Counted from the stretch's first letter, positions 37,023 through 49,070 are shown. The stretch: 50,380 nucleotides of DNA from Glomus cerebriforme (GCA_003550305.1 QKYT01000388.1:1-50380); one strand, 5' to 3'. Notes: generated by a model from the sequence alone, not told the origin. Program-made: numbers and translations.

Positions 37023-38835
37023 TTAATTTCTCCTTTTTAACAGTAAACCAGAAACAACAAAAATACTAAGTATACAACCAGCTGCGCTAATATAAAAAAC
37101 AGAATTATAACAATTTACACCTGAACATTTATTTCTATGTAAATCAAAATTATATCCAAATAATAAATTAAACAACTGTCCTCCAAACGCCGGAAACTTA
37201 TATATATAAAAATAAAAATTAGTATACTTTTTTTTTTAAAAAAAAAAAAATCTCTGTTAAGTATTAACGAGATCGATTTCACGGGTAAACCCTAAATACA
37301 GTGAACCTGTGAAAATCGCACTCCTTTATAAATGCTTAATGCTTACCCAAGATATGATACCCCTAACATAAGATAAAACCAGCAAAATAAATAAATAAAT
37401 AAATATATATATATATACATACAGAATTTAATTTTACATCACAATATATGTATAAACTTACCAATTTAAACCAAAATATCTAGTACCAAACCATTCGTTA
37501 ACGATAGTAGGAGAAATGCCAAATAAAAAACCATATCCAATGCCAATAAAAATGGTACTGATCCACAAATGATTTAAGTCTTTAATAATAAATCCTGTCA
37601 AAATCTGTCCTACGAAAACACAAATACCAGCGACTAATATTAACCATGTTCTTCTCATATTAAACGTATTCTTAGCAAGATCTGATACGAATCCTGCACC
37701 AAACCGGCCAAAACATGAACATATTGATAGAATAGCAACATGTAAATTTTGAAAATTTTGAATTTTTTCATTCTCATGAGGAACAGATGATGATAAAGAC
37801 TTCCCGTCAATTGATAACGGATCTGTTGAAGTAGATAGATAAAGTGATTTAATTATTGCACCAACATTATTTATATACATTAACACTACACCTCCAATTA
37901 AAAACATTAAGGAGCCAATTAACATTGCATCAATATTTTGAAATAATTCCCATCCTCCAATATCAGCTGCTTCATGTTCTTCATGTCTAGATATTAAAGG
38001 AATTCGTTCTTCATTATTAAGAGCAGATGTTGTTGTTAATGGTGATGACGAGTTCTCTTCGTTTGATGATGATATTTCTTCATGTTCCTCTTCTGGTGGC
38101 AATTTGACCAAAAATATACTTGCGGTAAATATAAATGTTCCTGTTGAGAGCGCTATAAATAATAAGAAATGATATGTATCTTCCTTGAAAAAGAAAGAAT
38201 TAATTTGTGAATACATAAATGCTGTTAATCCAAACAAAGCCATTGGTGCTCCTAACGCTATCCCACGAAATGACTTAACATTTGCAGACTACAATCAAAT
38301 AAACGTTGATTAATTTAAAGTGATAAAATAAAGTTTTAATTTGGTAATAAATTAATTACTTACAATAGTACCTAAAGCTGAAAAAAATGCTGCAGAAGAA
38401 GAAATTCCAGCAATTGTGAGATAAAAGACGCATAATAGAAATGATTTCGATTCAAAATATCCTTGATAAGTAATCGCAAGACAAAAATATCCAGTAAATA
38501 AACCCACAGCCGCTAACATAGGCGTTCTATCATTGATTTCACAAAACTTAATTTAATTTTAACTACTCATCACATAACTGAAAAAAGGCTTTATTAACTT
38601 ACATCCTCGATGGATAATTATCAACGAGATAACCAAAAAATGGTGCAGATAAAAATAATCCATAATTCCCAGAGCTCCCAATTGTATTAATTTGAACCGA
38701 AGTAAATCCTAATCTTTCAGCAATTGCTATACTATAAGCTGAAAATAAGTATTGTGTACCACTTAATGATGATATTATCAATGCTGATATATATGAAAAT
38801 GTTCTTTTAGTCTTATACGATAATTTTAAATTCAT
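37023..38835 (-). CDS. MFS transporter, nodulin-like / MCH1-like, 5 exons
   Basis: Minus-strand exons 38835-38603, 38526-38364, 38288-37462, 37362-37347 and 37196-37023 encode 470 residues with closed frames. The N-terminus (SALIISSLSGTQYLFSAYSI, ERLGFTSVQINTIGSSGNYG, GYLVDNYPSR) is typical of the nodulin-like/monocarboxylate-type branch of the major facilitator superfamily. A large acidic Ser-rich cytosolic loop (EEEHEEISSSNEENSSSP) separates the halves, and SCFGRFGAGFVSDLAK marks the second half. About twelve membrane segments are expected. Exon 4 is only 16 nt and supplies the residues WGIISW between GLN and FPAFGGQLFN. The substrate is not predictable; relatives include the yeast vacuolar MCH1 protein. 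Downstream of the ATPase gene on the same strand, with ~430 bp between them. Confidence 0.82.
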
Positions 38836-39268
38836 TTCAAAAGAAAGGGAAAGAATAAAAAAAAAAAAAGATGCATTAATTTATAATAATTTATTTATTG
38901 TTGGACATGTCGCATCATTCTTGGTGACGCAGACACAGATAATAAGCCCAGTGTAATAATTCTTACTAAAATTAGAAATTGATTTGTCTATATAAGAAAG
39001 CACGTGATAATATGACTCAGATTGAACATTACGTAACTTAACCAAAAAGATGGAACCACATGATTAATCTAAATATTTTACTTTGAAACCAGTCGTCCAC
39101 TTGTATGTTGCACGATGTAAAATTTTTGGTATGTTATTATGAAATATAGTTCATTAAATTCATTATTATTTATACCTCTAACAATTATAACACAAATTGT
39201 TTTAAAATAAAAAGATTACATTATAAATTATATACAATATATAAAGTTCATTGTTTATAAAAATATTT
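38836..39268. other. Intergenic region between ATPase and MFS genes
   Basis: 433 bp, AT-rich. It should hold both the ATPase 3' end and the MFS promoter, and no further gene is seen. Confidence 0.5.
39001..39019. promoter_or_regulatory. CACGTG and TGACTCA motifs upstream of the MFS gene
   Basis: CACGTG (39001-39006) and TGACTCA (39013-39019, a Gcn4/AP-1-type core) lie side by side about 170 bp before the MFS start at 38835. They also lie only ~250 bp past the ATPase stop codon. The 13-mer CACGTGATAATAT here is identical to 27805-27817. Confidence 0.45.
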
Positions 39269-42200
39269 TTATGCATATTCATTTATAGAATACTGTCGTT
39301 TAAATCCTTCTCCTTCAACAAGTTTTAAAGGTTTTAAATTCTTTCTCTTGATAAATTTATAAATTTCAACAAATATCTCAAAAATGATTACAGCTCCAAC
39401 TATTAATCCCCACTCATATCCAATACCTAATTGCTTGAATACTCTTGAATTCAATCTAATAATGAAAAGGGAAAGATTACAATCAAAAAAAAAAAAAAAA
39501 TCTTTTTAAAAAAGAATATTTGGTTTTTTTTACTTACCCAGGAATATAGAAAGTTGGAATAGCTGTTAATAAACCACCAATCACGGACCAAAGCAATATC
39601 TTATTATCATATAGTTTCATTGTCCATATAGGATCTCTTAATGACCGACAATTATAAGCATGAATTAATAAACTATAAGTAAATGTAGCGAATGTAGTAG
39701 CTCTAGCGCGAAAAATTTGATTACAAGCAATTTCTAATGTCATTTGATCACATGTAGGATCATTTGGAACACATTCAGGCCCAGTTGGTGAAGAATTACA
39801 GTGTCTTCCAAGATCTCCATTACCTTCAGCATAAATTACAATAACGAAATTTGCCAAAGATAATCCACCTAAAACAATCCCATAATAAATCATATCAATT
39901 ATCACTTCCCATGTGAAAAGTCCATCTTTTGAACGTGGTGGATAATCCATAATGTCATTAGATGCACGTTCGACACCCAATCCCATAGCTGGTGGCGAAC
40001 TTGTAACCATATTTAAGAAAAGAATTTGTAAAGGTGACATAGGATTGACTGAAATACCATCGTGATCAATGAAAGAGAGACCAATAATTAAAGTAATAAT
40101 CTCGGCAGCGTTTCCTTTACAAAAAAGGCAGCATTAATAAAATAAACATTGATAAACATGAACAATTTAAATTAAATAAATTACCACTTAATAAATGCAA
40201 AATAAATTTTTGGATATTGCTAAAAATTCTACGTCCTTCAGAAATGGCATTGACAATTGTTGCAAAATTATCATCAGAGAGTACAATATCACTAGCTTGT
40301 TTGGCTACGTCACTACCACCCAACCCCATAGCAATTCCGACATCAGCTTTCTTCAAACTAGGTGAATCTATATTTTAAAAAAAGTGAGAAATTTAATTAT
40401 TTTTTCTCATAATCTGACAAAAATTTCCTTATTTACCGTTTACTCCATCACCAGTCATGGCAACATATTTATTTCGCCGATGTAAAGCATCAATCATTTT
40501 TACTTTTGTATCTGGATTACATCTAGCAATAACTTTTGGAAGTTCTCTAAGTTTATCGATTTCTTCTTCAGAAAGTGCATCGAATTGTGTGGCAGTCATT
40601 ACAAGTTGCGAATTAAATTTTCCTTCAGATTCTAATTCGGGAGACCATAAAAGAGGAAGGATACCGATCTCTTTTGCAATAGCAGCGGCAGTAATAGGAT
40701 GGTCACCTAAAAAAATAAAGATTTTATTAATATAATAAATTAAAATAATATATATATATATATATAATTTTTTTTTTAAAAAAAAAAGAAATAAGCAAGG
40801 TACCAGTTAACATATGAACTTCAATTCCGGCACCAAAACACCTTTGAATAGCAGCTTTGGATTCAGGTCGTGGTGGATCATAAATACCAACCAATCCCAA
40901 GAATACCATATCAGCGTCAGCCTTTTCACGAGTCCATTTTGATATTTCAATGTTTTCGTTAACTCGACGATACGCCAATGATAATACACGCTACAAATTA
41001 GGCAAATTTTATTTCAAAATTGGTTACCAATTTCTTTTTTTTCCTTTGATAGTAATTACCATTCCTTTGCTTGCAAGTTTTTCCAATTGATAATACAATC
41101 CAGGTTCAAACTTTTCATAATCAAGATTTGATTCGTTTTCACCAAGTTGAATTTTTGTACACTGGCTTAAAACAGATTCTGTCGCACCTTTAAGAAACAC
41201 ATAATGTGTATCCGTAGATTTTTCTTTACATACAACAGACATGCGTTTCAGTCCAGTATCAAACGCATATTCATGAACTAATTCGAATTTGAATGGTTCT
41301 GCTGTAAGAACTGGTTTTGGCAATCCAGCTTTATGAGCGAAAACTTGAAGAGCAGACTAAACAAAATAAAATCAGAAAACAAAAAACAAAGACGTTTCTA
41401 TTTCTTTCGAATGATTAATAGATATTTACCTCGGTTGGATCTCCAATCGCATGCCATTCATTATCAGATTTACCCTTTTTAATGACGGCCATATTACAGA
41501 GTGCTGAAGCTTGAACTAAACGTGTAAAAGCATATGTTATGTTGTCCGGAGTGACTTTTTCACCTTCAGCTTCGATAATTTCTGAAGTTACATTTTCTCC
41601 ACATCGATAAATGTTTCCTTCAGGGCTAAATCCATTTCTACCTGAAATTCTATATAAACCATCATCTGGGAGCCACGCATTAGTTGCAATCATTTTACTT
41701 TGTGTAAGTGTTCCAGTCTTATCTGAACAAATATTTGTAATTGATCCTAAAGCTTCCAAAGCATTTAATTTACGAACAATGGCATAATTTTTAGCCATTT
41801 CTCGTACACCGAATGCCATGGTTAACGTAATCTAAAAGATGATATAACAAAAATTAAATTACGTAAATATTGAAATTTTTTAATGACATTTTTTTTAATT
41901 ACCAAAGTTAAATCCTCACCACAGCGACAAGTCCTTCAGGAATGACAGAGATACCGAGTGAAATAGCATAAATAGCAACTTCATCGTTCACTTTCCATTT
42001 ATTTACACTAAATACGATAATAGCTAAAACAACCGCCAATCCGAACAATGCATAAGCAAGAATATCCAATCTATAAATCGATTAATCAAAATTTTAATTT
42101 TTTTTTCTTTTTAAAAAAATGCATATATTATATGTTAAATTTAAATACTTTTTTTGCAAGGGAGTTCGCATAACAACGGAAGTAGAGGCCAATGTTTTTG

Positions 42201-43170
42201 CGATATTACCAATTTCGGTTTCCATGGCAGTATTGACAACAATACCTTTACCGCGTCCTTTAGTTACAGTCGTACTTGAAAATACCATATTAATTCGATC
42301 ACCCAAAGGTTTATCATGTTCTTGAATTACATCAACTCTGATGAAGAAAAAAAATTGCATAAATTTTAATAAGAAAAATATCCAGACAAATTATATATAC
42401 ATACGATTTAGCAACTGGGACAGATTCTCCCGTTAACAATGCTTCATCAATCTCCAAATTAAATACTTCGAAAAGGCGAGCGTCGGCACCGATTATATCA
42501 CCCTCTTCAAATACGATAACATCACCCTAAAATATAAAATAATCATATGATTTACTTATCCTAACAAAAAAAAAAATCCCGTGATGTTGATCGCCGAAAA
42601 GCCAAATGATCGTGTACATCGGGGCGTCGTTGATATTCAAATAAATTACTGAAAACTTACAACTACGATGTCTCTAGTTGGAACGGAGATCAGCGAATCA
42701 CCCCTAATTACTCTAGTAGTCGGAGAAGCCATTCTGCGCAAAGACTCCATAGTTTTCTCGGCACTATACTCTTGAGTGAATCCAATTAACGCATTTGATA
42801 TAGCAACAAAAGCGATGACGCCTATCAAGAAACCTCTTTTTTAATTGGTTAAAAAAGCTACATATACGGCTACATTATTAAACGAACCTCCTTCTACATA
42901 ATCCTTAAATACAAATGAAATTACTATCGCAATAACCAAGATCAACATTAAAGCGTTTACGATTTGTCTGTATAAAACAGCAAAAACATTAACGTTGTCT
43001 TGACCCGATAATTCATTAAAACCGTATAATCCAAGTCTTTGAACGGCTTCTTGTGCTGTAAGACCGTCATCAACGTCGGTTTTTGTATGTTCAGATATTT
43101 GATTAACAGATAATGTATGATAAGGCGTAGGAGGAGCTGGATGCGTAGATAAACGTTTCTTTTCAAACAT
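39269..43170 (-). CDS. ENA-type (IID) P-type Na+/K+ efflux ATPase, 12 exons
   Basis: Minus-strand exons 43170-42888, 42821-42661, 42526-42405, 42337-42149, 42070-41920, 41831-41430, 41356-41060, 40990-40804, 40706-40437, 40367-40185, 40114-39538 and 39455-39269 close to 1,002 residues. Motifs in order: actuator TGES (180-183), M4 IPEGL (295-299), phosphorylation motif [11 protein letters not shown] with Asp339, [25 protein letters not shown], the hinge MTGDGVNDSP (GDGVND ending at 688), [20 protein letters not shown], and M5-M6 [20 protein letters not shown]. The last two blocks resemble fungal ENA pumps, which export Na+ or K+ at the plasma membrane. SERCA-type relatives are the alternative. 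The first intron (66 bp) has a weak GTTCGT donor but restores [20 protein letters not shown], the expected family sequence; without it there is an in-frame stop. All catalytic residues are intact. Confidence 0.88.
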
Positions 43171-44530
43171 CGCTATAAAATTATTTTTTTATTTTTTTTC
43201 CTTCTTTTTTCAAAAAACCGACATTTTATAGTTTTCGAACAATTCGGACAATACCGTGAAGAATTTTGTGTTCGATGATGATATTTTGTTGTGACGTATT
43301 AGATTCTAATTAGAAATTTTTTTAATTCCCACAATCTAGCCAAAATCAAGTAATCATAAACATAGTATGATATTTAAGTCGGGTCCCATGTGGACCCGTT
43401 ACACGCTTTTGTAAATTGTCCACAACATTTATAAATACTCATTTCCAAAATATAGAAAGGCGCATTGATCTGGTTCGTTTCTTTTAGAATATTCATTGCG
43501 AACTTTAATGATGATATCTTTGTTAGCGAATGTGATACAATTAGGCAATCAGAATCGGAATCCGGACGCCGGACCGGATAAAAGAATAACCATCTAAACA
43601 GGATAACAAGGAAAGATCAAAAGAAAATTCTATTTAGGCGTTAATTAAGTTCAACTTTGAAATTAATATGCAAATTTTTTTCCGTTTTTTTTTTTTTTGT
43701 GATAAGATTTGATCTTGCATGAGTTCTTTGTTGTACAAAGAGATTAGTGATTTACGATCAGATGTTTTAACATAAACAATATGGAAAATTTTAGGCTATT
43801 CCATTTTACCAGCACCAAATTGTTCCATTTATGAGAATTCATTAGGCAGATCAATTTCTGATGTAATCATCCTGGCCATATTAATTTTACTGGATACTAT
43901 TAAAATATAAAAGGACACTGAGGAAGCATTCAAAAAAATTGATAAGATTGTCTTAAATTCCGTGAAACTCATGAACCAAATTATTAAGGAAATTTATTGC
44001 TCTTATTGGCTATTGCTCTTCAAGAAGGTGTCAATGCACATTCAAGAAGCGAAGGATTTATAAAAAGAAATTGAAAAGTATAAATTTTAAATTAACCAAA
44101 AAGAATTTGTAGAAACCCAAGAAAATAGGTGTTAAATTTTGAAAAGAATTCCTACAAATGAAGCAATATTGAAGTTAACGTAGTCCATGATCATATACTG
44201 TATTATTGTTCATTGTTCGGTCATTAGAATTAATGCACGTATCGATATCAGTCACTTAAATCATGCATAATCCTAAGAGACTACAATAATATAAATTGCA
44301 TCAATAAAAAAACAATTCCTTTATATACAAACTATACAATGACTAATAGGGTAATAATGAAGATGTTACAATTCTATAACAATATTTATTGTATTACAGT
44401 AATTCAAAACATCAAAATTCTAATTTCCCCTTAAGCTTTGTTTTACGAGATCCTCGCATAGATGTAATATGTATTTCAAATTAAAATACAACTTTTGTGC
44501 CAAAAAAAAATCCATACTAGTGGTGTTCCC
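43171..44530. other. Promoter side of the ATPase gene, then non-coding DNA with a coding relic
   Basis: The first 450 bp hold GC-rich palindromes. Around 43907-44060 a + strand frame reads KDTEEAFKKIDKIVLNSVKL, then MNQIIKEIY, before stops. This has protein-like composition and is probably a fragment of a dead gene of unknown family. Confidence 0.35.
43380..43398. promoter_or_regulatory. GC-rich palindrome upstream of the ATPase
   Basis: CGGGTCC-CATGT-GGACCCG is a perfect 7-bp inverted repeat ~215 bp before the ATPase start at 43170. A second, ATCCGG..CCGGAT (43560-43579), contains CGG triplets like those bound by fungal zinc-cluster factors. Both stand out against very AT-rich DNA. Function is inferred only. 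Confidence 0.4.
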
Positions 44531-44539
44531 ATAGAAATT

Positions 44540-45760
44540 GATATTAATAAAATTGATATCAATATTGATAAAATCGATATTGATAATAAACCCATTATTA
44601 AGATAAAAGTATCACCGAATGGAAAATATCGTTACTTATAGTTAAGAAGATTGAATTTGTAAATAATTTTAATAATAATAAAGTTCTAAAATATTCAGAT
44701 ATAATAAGAAATAGAAGAAAGATGATAATAAACTGATAAAATGAATAAATCATATATTAAGCAATCTGTAAGTAAAAATATGCAATTTGATTTAACATTT
44801 GACATTTGATTTGAATTTGATTTGAATTTGCAAATTCAAATCAGCTTTTTTTTGATTTGATTCAAATTCAATTTGATTTAATTCAAAAATTCTTTAATTT
44901 GATTGGTCAATTCAATAAATATTTGATATTTGATTTAAATTTGATTTGAATCTGATTTGATTTGACAAATTCAAATTGACTTCATATTTGATTTATTCGA
45001 GTTTGAAGAATCCTATTTGTAAATAATTTGAATATTTCTTATATTTAATTTTAAAAATAATCTTTTATCTATTCTTAATGTAAAAAGAAAATATGAAAAA
45101 ATCTAGCATTTACAATTAGCGAAATGTGCAGTTTTTAAAATAAGAAAACTTATATAACAGACATTATTATACCTTTACTTTAAGCTAATTTAGAAGATTT
45201 TCCAAATAGTACTGTTTGTTTTAGCACTGCAGAAGATCAGAGCATAGCAAATAAGACTTAAAAAAGTCTTAGATCAAATGAAAAAAGTATTTTGCAACTC
45301 CCAAAACTTTGATAGGAAAAAAGCCTAATATTATACTGATAGAAAAATATGGTAGTAAAATTTTTAAAATTGCTTATATTGAATCATCATATATTATTTG
45401 CATTAATTTAAAAAAAAAATAATTCTGTAAAATTATAGAGAAAAACTCAAAATGGAATAAGTTTTGTCAATATTGCTTATAAACAATTAAGCAATCAATT
45501 TAGTATTATTGAAATTCAGGTTATTAGCAAAGAATTATATTTAAATATTTTAGTAAAAAATGCAAATGGAATACCAAAATATTTCCATCTTAATCAAACT
45601 CAAATACCTTTTTCAAAAGATACATCATAACATGTGATACCTCTTGTTCATTTATTATTAACTTTATACTGATCAGATACTAGATATCCAATTAGTGAAT
45701 TTATTATGATGGAAATCATACATATCGAGATTATCAATTGGATTATTTTTTTATTTGTAA
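44540..45760 (+). pseudogene. Highly degenerate coding relic
   Basis: Short pieces in changing frames have protein-like sequence: GVPIEIDINKIDINIDKIDI followed by KPIIKIKVSPNGKY near 44522-44640, then STAEDQSIA near 45225 and GSKIFKIAYIESSYI near 45350. The VSPNGKY block recalls WD-like N-termini of a large Rhizophagus family that often carries ion-channel domains, but this is recognition from memory of a short motif. Stops and indels are everywhere. A low-complexity block at 44770-45000 interrupts it. Confidence 0.35.
44770..45000. repeat. TTTGAT/TTTGAAT-type degenerate low-complexity repeat
   Basis: Dozens of TTTGATTT, TTTGAATT and reverse-complement AAATTCAAA words alternate over ~230 bp, giving local inverted repeats such as TTTGAATTTGC/GCAAATTCAAA. 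Likely grown by slippage. Confidence 0.7.
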
Positions 45761-45985
45761 TCAGGTAGTAATAAATAAGTTTTATTGCTATCTAATTGCA
45801 AATTTTTTTTATTTTTCAGTATACCAATTGGTGTACTAATTGTTAACAATTTTAATTATAGTTGTATATCTATTATAATTATATAAACTGATTAATTTTA
45901 ATTTATTAATTTTACTACATTATTTATTATATACAAAATAAATATATATATTTATTATTATATATTACTATTGGTAATATTTAAT

Positions 45986-46152
45986 AGTTACTCAGCATGA
46001 AGTGCTAAGTAACTGTTGTATTTGCAATAAGCAATATGATTGGTAAAATTTGCTGAGCTGTGCTCAGCAAATTTTACTGATCATATTCTTATGTAAATAC
46101 ATGTAAGGCATGATAGTGCCGCAGTTACGAGGTCACGTAGTGCTGAGTAACT
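45986..46152. mobile_element. MITE-like element with central perfect hairpin
   Basis: The ends are inverted: AGTTACTCAGCA (45986-45997) and TGCTGAGTAACT (46141-46152). At the centre TAAAATTTGCTGAG (46044-46057) and its exact complement (46063-46076) flank a 5-bp loop, with imperfect pairing (AATATGAT/ATCATATT) further out. TAAGTAACTG and GCAGTTACG words inside repeat the terminal sequence. No coding capacity. Confidence 0.7.
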
Positions 46153-47411
46153 GTTTTATCAGGCTTAGCCTTTATTAAACTTTTATTATGCATAGTAACT
46201 GGTTGTACTAATATAAATCATCAAATAGTAAATGTCTGATAATATTATTATACATATACATATATATATATACATACATACTATGCTAATTACCTATTAT
46301 ATAATTATTTATAATAATCTACCAATTAGCAGCTAATATCTAATAAAAAAAAATAAAGCTAAGTGAAAAATAATTATAAAAAAAATTATTAATAAAATAT
46401 TAAAATTAAAAATGCTGATACAAATAAATAAATAAACTATTTATCTAAATTCATTTTCATTATTATCATCAGCAACTAAATCTTTATATTTTGAAATAAC
46501 TTTCTCAATTAATTTCTTTATCATTCTATTATATTCAAGTTTGGTTTACTTCAGAATGTTAATAGGTGCTGATTTTTCTTTTAAATATTTTAAACTATTT
46601 GTTTAGATTCTTTTTTTCCTATCATATTTTTGATAAAATAAGAAATCAATGTATTCCCTTAAGAAAATTTGTAACTAATAATACAATCTAATAAATTAGT
46701 ATATGTATAATAAATGAAAAAAATTTTCAGAAAAATATTTTTATTCATTATGCAATAAATAAAATCCAGTGATATATGAAAATTTGCAGATATACTCTTT
46801 ATGATATAGCAAATAAATAATCCAGAAGTAAACTGGTAATATACCATTTATCACTTACTTATAAAATATGTAAGATTCCTGAAGAATCATTAAAAAAATT
46901 AAGCTAACTAATTAAAATAATTGAATAACTTTGAAAGGCAGTATCATTTTCTTTTGGTAAAACTTTTATATAACAGTTTAACAGAATCTTTAAAATTATC
47001 CAAATTTAATACAAATTTATCTTTTTCATTTTATAATATGCTTTTACTTTTTAATTATTTCTGATCTTTCAATAATGTATTTGAAATATCTGTATTACAG
47101 TTTCTATTACAATTCCTACCCCTTTCTTTATTTTTTAACTTTAACAGTAAGTATTTTAAATGAGGTATAATATTAGGAGAATGTTATATAGATATTTATA
47201 AAAAAGGTAAATTTATTTCTCATCCTGAGTAAGGAATTTATTACTCATTTCTATAATTTTTTCTAAAAATAGATAATTATTTTTATTGATAATTTTTAAA
47301 GTTTTTTTTTTATAGAAGTTTTTAATGAATTTTATTTGATTTATTTTATATTTTTAATTAAAAATACAAACAAATTTATTTGAATTTAATGATTGCATTT
47401 TATTATATTGC
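46153..47411. other. AT-rich stretch with one minus-strand relic
   Basis: A minus-strand frame from about 46540 to 46455 reads TKLEYNRMIKKLIEKVISKY, then KDLVADDNNENEFR and a stop, resembling the charged C-terminal end of a protein. No complete gene. AT microsatellite near 46250-46275. Confidence 0.35.
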
Positions 47412-47917
47412 ATTACAGCTAATTTCATAATTTTCGGACTACTAAAAAAATTTTTCAGTCACAATCAGCCGCATTCAGTCATGTTCAGTCATGTTTAGTC
47501 GCAAACAAAATAAGAAATTTGTGTTACCAAATACCAAATGATCTAAATAAAAATGCAATACTTTATTTATGTAAATATTAATTTTACCGCAACCATTATG
47601 ACTGAATTTTTCACACATATTTGTTGGAAAATAATTAAAAAGTCACTAGCAGGTCTTTCAGAACGTCTGATTGTTATGCATTTGGGAATTAGCAAGACAA
47701 CTAACTGTAAATCATGTTTATCATCATTTTAGGATGTATGAATGTATAGAAAGCCTATTAACTATCTTTTTTTCTTGATATACACATAATTGAACATTTT
47801 TCTTATTTTTAACAGCAGAAATAAATGCCACTACTGTATCAGTAGATTTGATTTCAAAATAGTTAGCTTTAATTGCCGAAATTAGCTGATAACAGATTAC
47901 ACCCATTTTAATTTTCC

Positions 47918-48296
47918 TCACGTATTTGGGCATGGTCTTAAAAGTATTTTTTCTTCTATATCTCCGAAATTTGAAATTTCATCCAATCTTAATGGAATAG
48001 ATAAAGCTCTATCAATTTTCTTTTGTGGTTGCTTAAATTGATTAAAACATAATAAAATAACAAAGGCTAATAAGAAATAATTGAATTATTAAAATAAATT
48101 CAAATATAAATACTAATAGCAGATATATATTTTAAAACAAAAACTTACTTGGATCTTTTTTTATGAGAGGAACAATTTTATTTGTTATAATTAATAGTGA
48201 AATTTTTTGAATTAAATTAGTTGAATCTTGGGTTAAGTCAATGATTATAAATTTCTGGCTTCTTTCTTTCAAATTTTCTAAATTTTCTATAGCCAT
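47918..48296 (-). CDS. Small two-exon ORF inside the transposon-like element
   Basis: Minus-strand exons 48296-48149 and 48066-47918 join through a canonical GTAAGT..TTATTAG intron in a closed frame of 98 residues. It begins MAIENLENLKERSQKFIIID and ends IEEKILLRPCPNT. Composition is protein-like, with an RALSIPLRLDEISNFGDIEEK segment. I do not recognise it. A further frame (47724-47933, containing FEIKSTDTVVAFISAVKNKK) may be another exon. It could be an element protein or captured host sequence. Confidence 0.4.
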
Positions 48297-48446
48297 GTTT
48301 TTCTTTTTTTGTTTTTAGCTTATATGCAAAATATTTAATTAGATAAGAAGAGATAGTAAGTAAAATGCAAATGAATAATAAAATAAGAAATTACCTTTTA
48401 AATAATCGAATTTATTAAGGCAACCTTTGCAGATATTAACTAAAGG

Positions 48447-48755
48447 TTAACTTAATGAAATCTCTAAGTTTGGTAATATATTTGACCAGAACCATTTGGC
48501 AAAATCTGGGTCAAATTTATTAGATCTTTTTTTTGCTGCTTCTTGTGTAAGTGTTTTAGTATGAAATTTTTTTGTTTCATTAATATTTCTACCCCAATAC
48601 ATGATGATAGATTCGCAAATGCATAAATCACCATAAATTTTGTCACATTTTAGACAAACTAAACATACAGAACACAAATTTAAATGATAGCTCAATTTAT
48701 GCGCTATGGTAAAAATAACAAAAAAATAAAGATAAAATGCGTGAAATAATATCAC
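48447..48755 (-). CDS. Hypothetical Cys-rich ORF inside the element
   Basis: A 102-codon frame. The part from CSVCLVCLKCDKIYGDLCIC on has paired cysteines, like a small zinc ribbon, followed by a charged stretch (TKTLTQEAAKKRSNKFDPDF) and WFWSNILPNLEISLS. The first ~25 residues are probably not coding. Family unknown; confidence is limited because there is no homology to lean on. Confidence 0.3.
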   Translation of the reverse strand: MILFHAFYLYFFVIFTIAHKLSYHLNLCSVCLVCLKCDKIYGDLCICESIIMYWGRNINETKKFHTKTLTQEAAKKRSNKFDPDFAKWFWSNILPNLEISLS

Positions 48756-48759
48756 AAAA

Positions 48760-49070
48760 ATAATTAAATGATATCATAAAATTAGATCATAAAGATAATT
48801 AAATGGCAAATAATATCGTAAAATTATATCGTAAAGATAGAACAGCAAATAATATCGTAAAAATAATAATATGTCATAAAGAGAGAAAATGATAATGATA
48901 TCATGAAAAATATTAATAAATATTGTAAAAGAGATAAAACAGTGAAAATTATCATGAAAAAAATTGATAAAATATGTAAAATAATATTGTAAAGAATGAT
49001 ACTAAAATGTAAAATTATAACACAAAGAATAATATTATAAAGAATAAAAATAAAATCATAAGAAATAAAT
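48760..49070. repeat. Degenerate ATAATATCGTAAA-type repeat inside the element
   Basis: Words such as AATAATATCGTAAA, ATATCATGAAAAAT and AATATTGTAAA recur at short irregular intervals over ~300 bp between the Cys-rich ORF and the kinase fragment. Probably a decayed minisatellite. Confidence 0.5.

Noticed and set aside
37458..38243. MFS gene starting at the internal Met near 38243
   Set aside because: Upstream exons encode the typical N-terminal membrane segments and join in frame.
41024..41060. [11 protein letters not shown] as the C-terminus of an ATPase fragment
   Set aside because: This is read-through into an intron; the GTAATT donor joins SKGM to [10 protein letters not shown].
42822..42887. 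A premature stop making the ATPase a pseudogene
   Set aside because: A 66-bp intron with a GTTCGT donor removes it and rejoins [17 protein letters not shown] as expected for ENA pumps.
47430..47450. CACTA-type transposon boundary
   Set aside because: The paired inverted repeat continues ~20-30 bp outside the CTACTA/CCACTA word, so it is internal.
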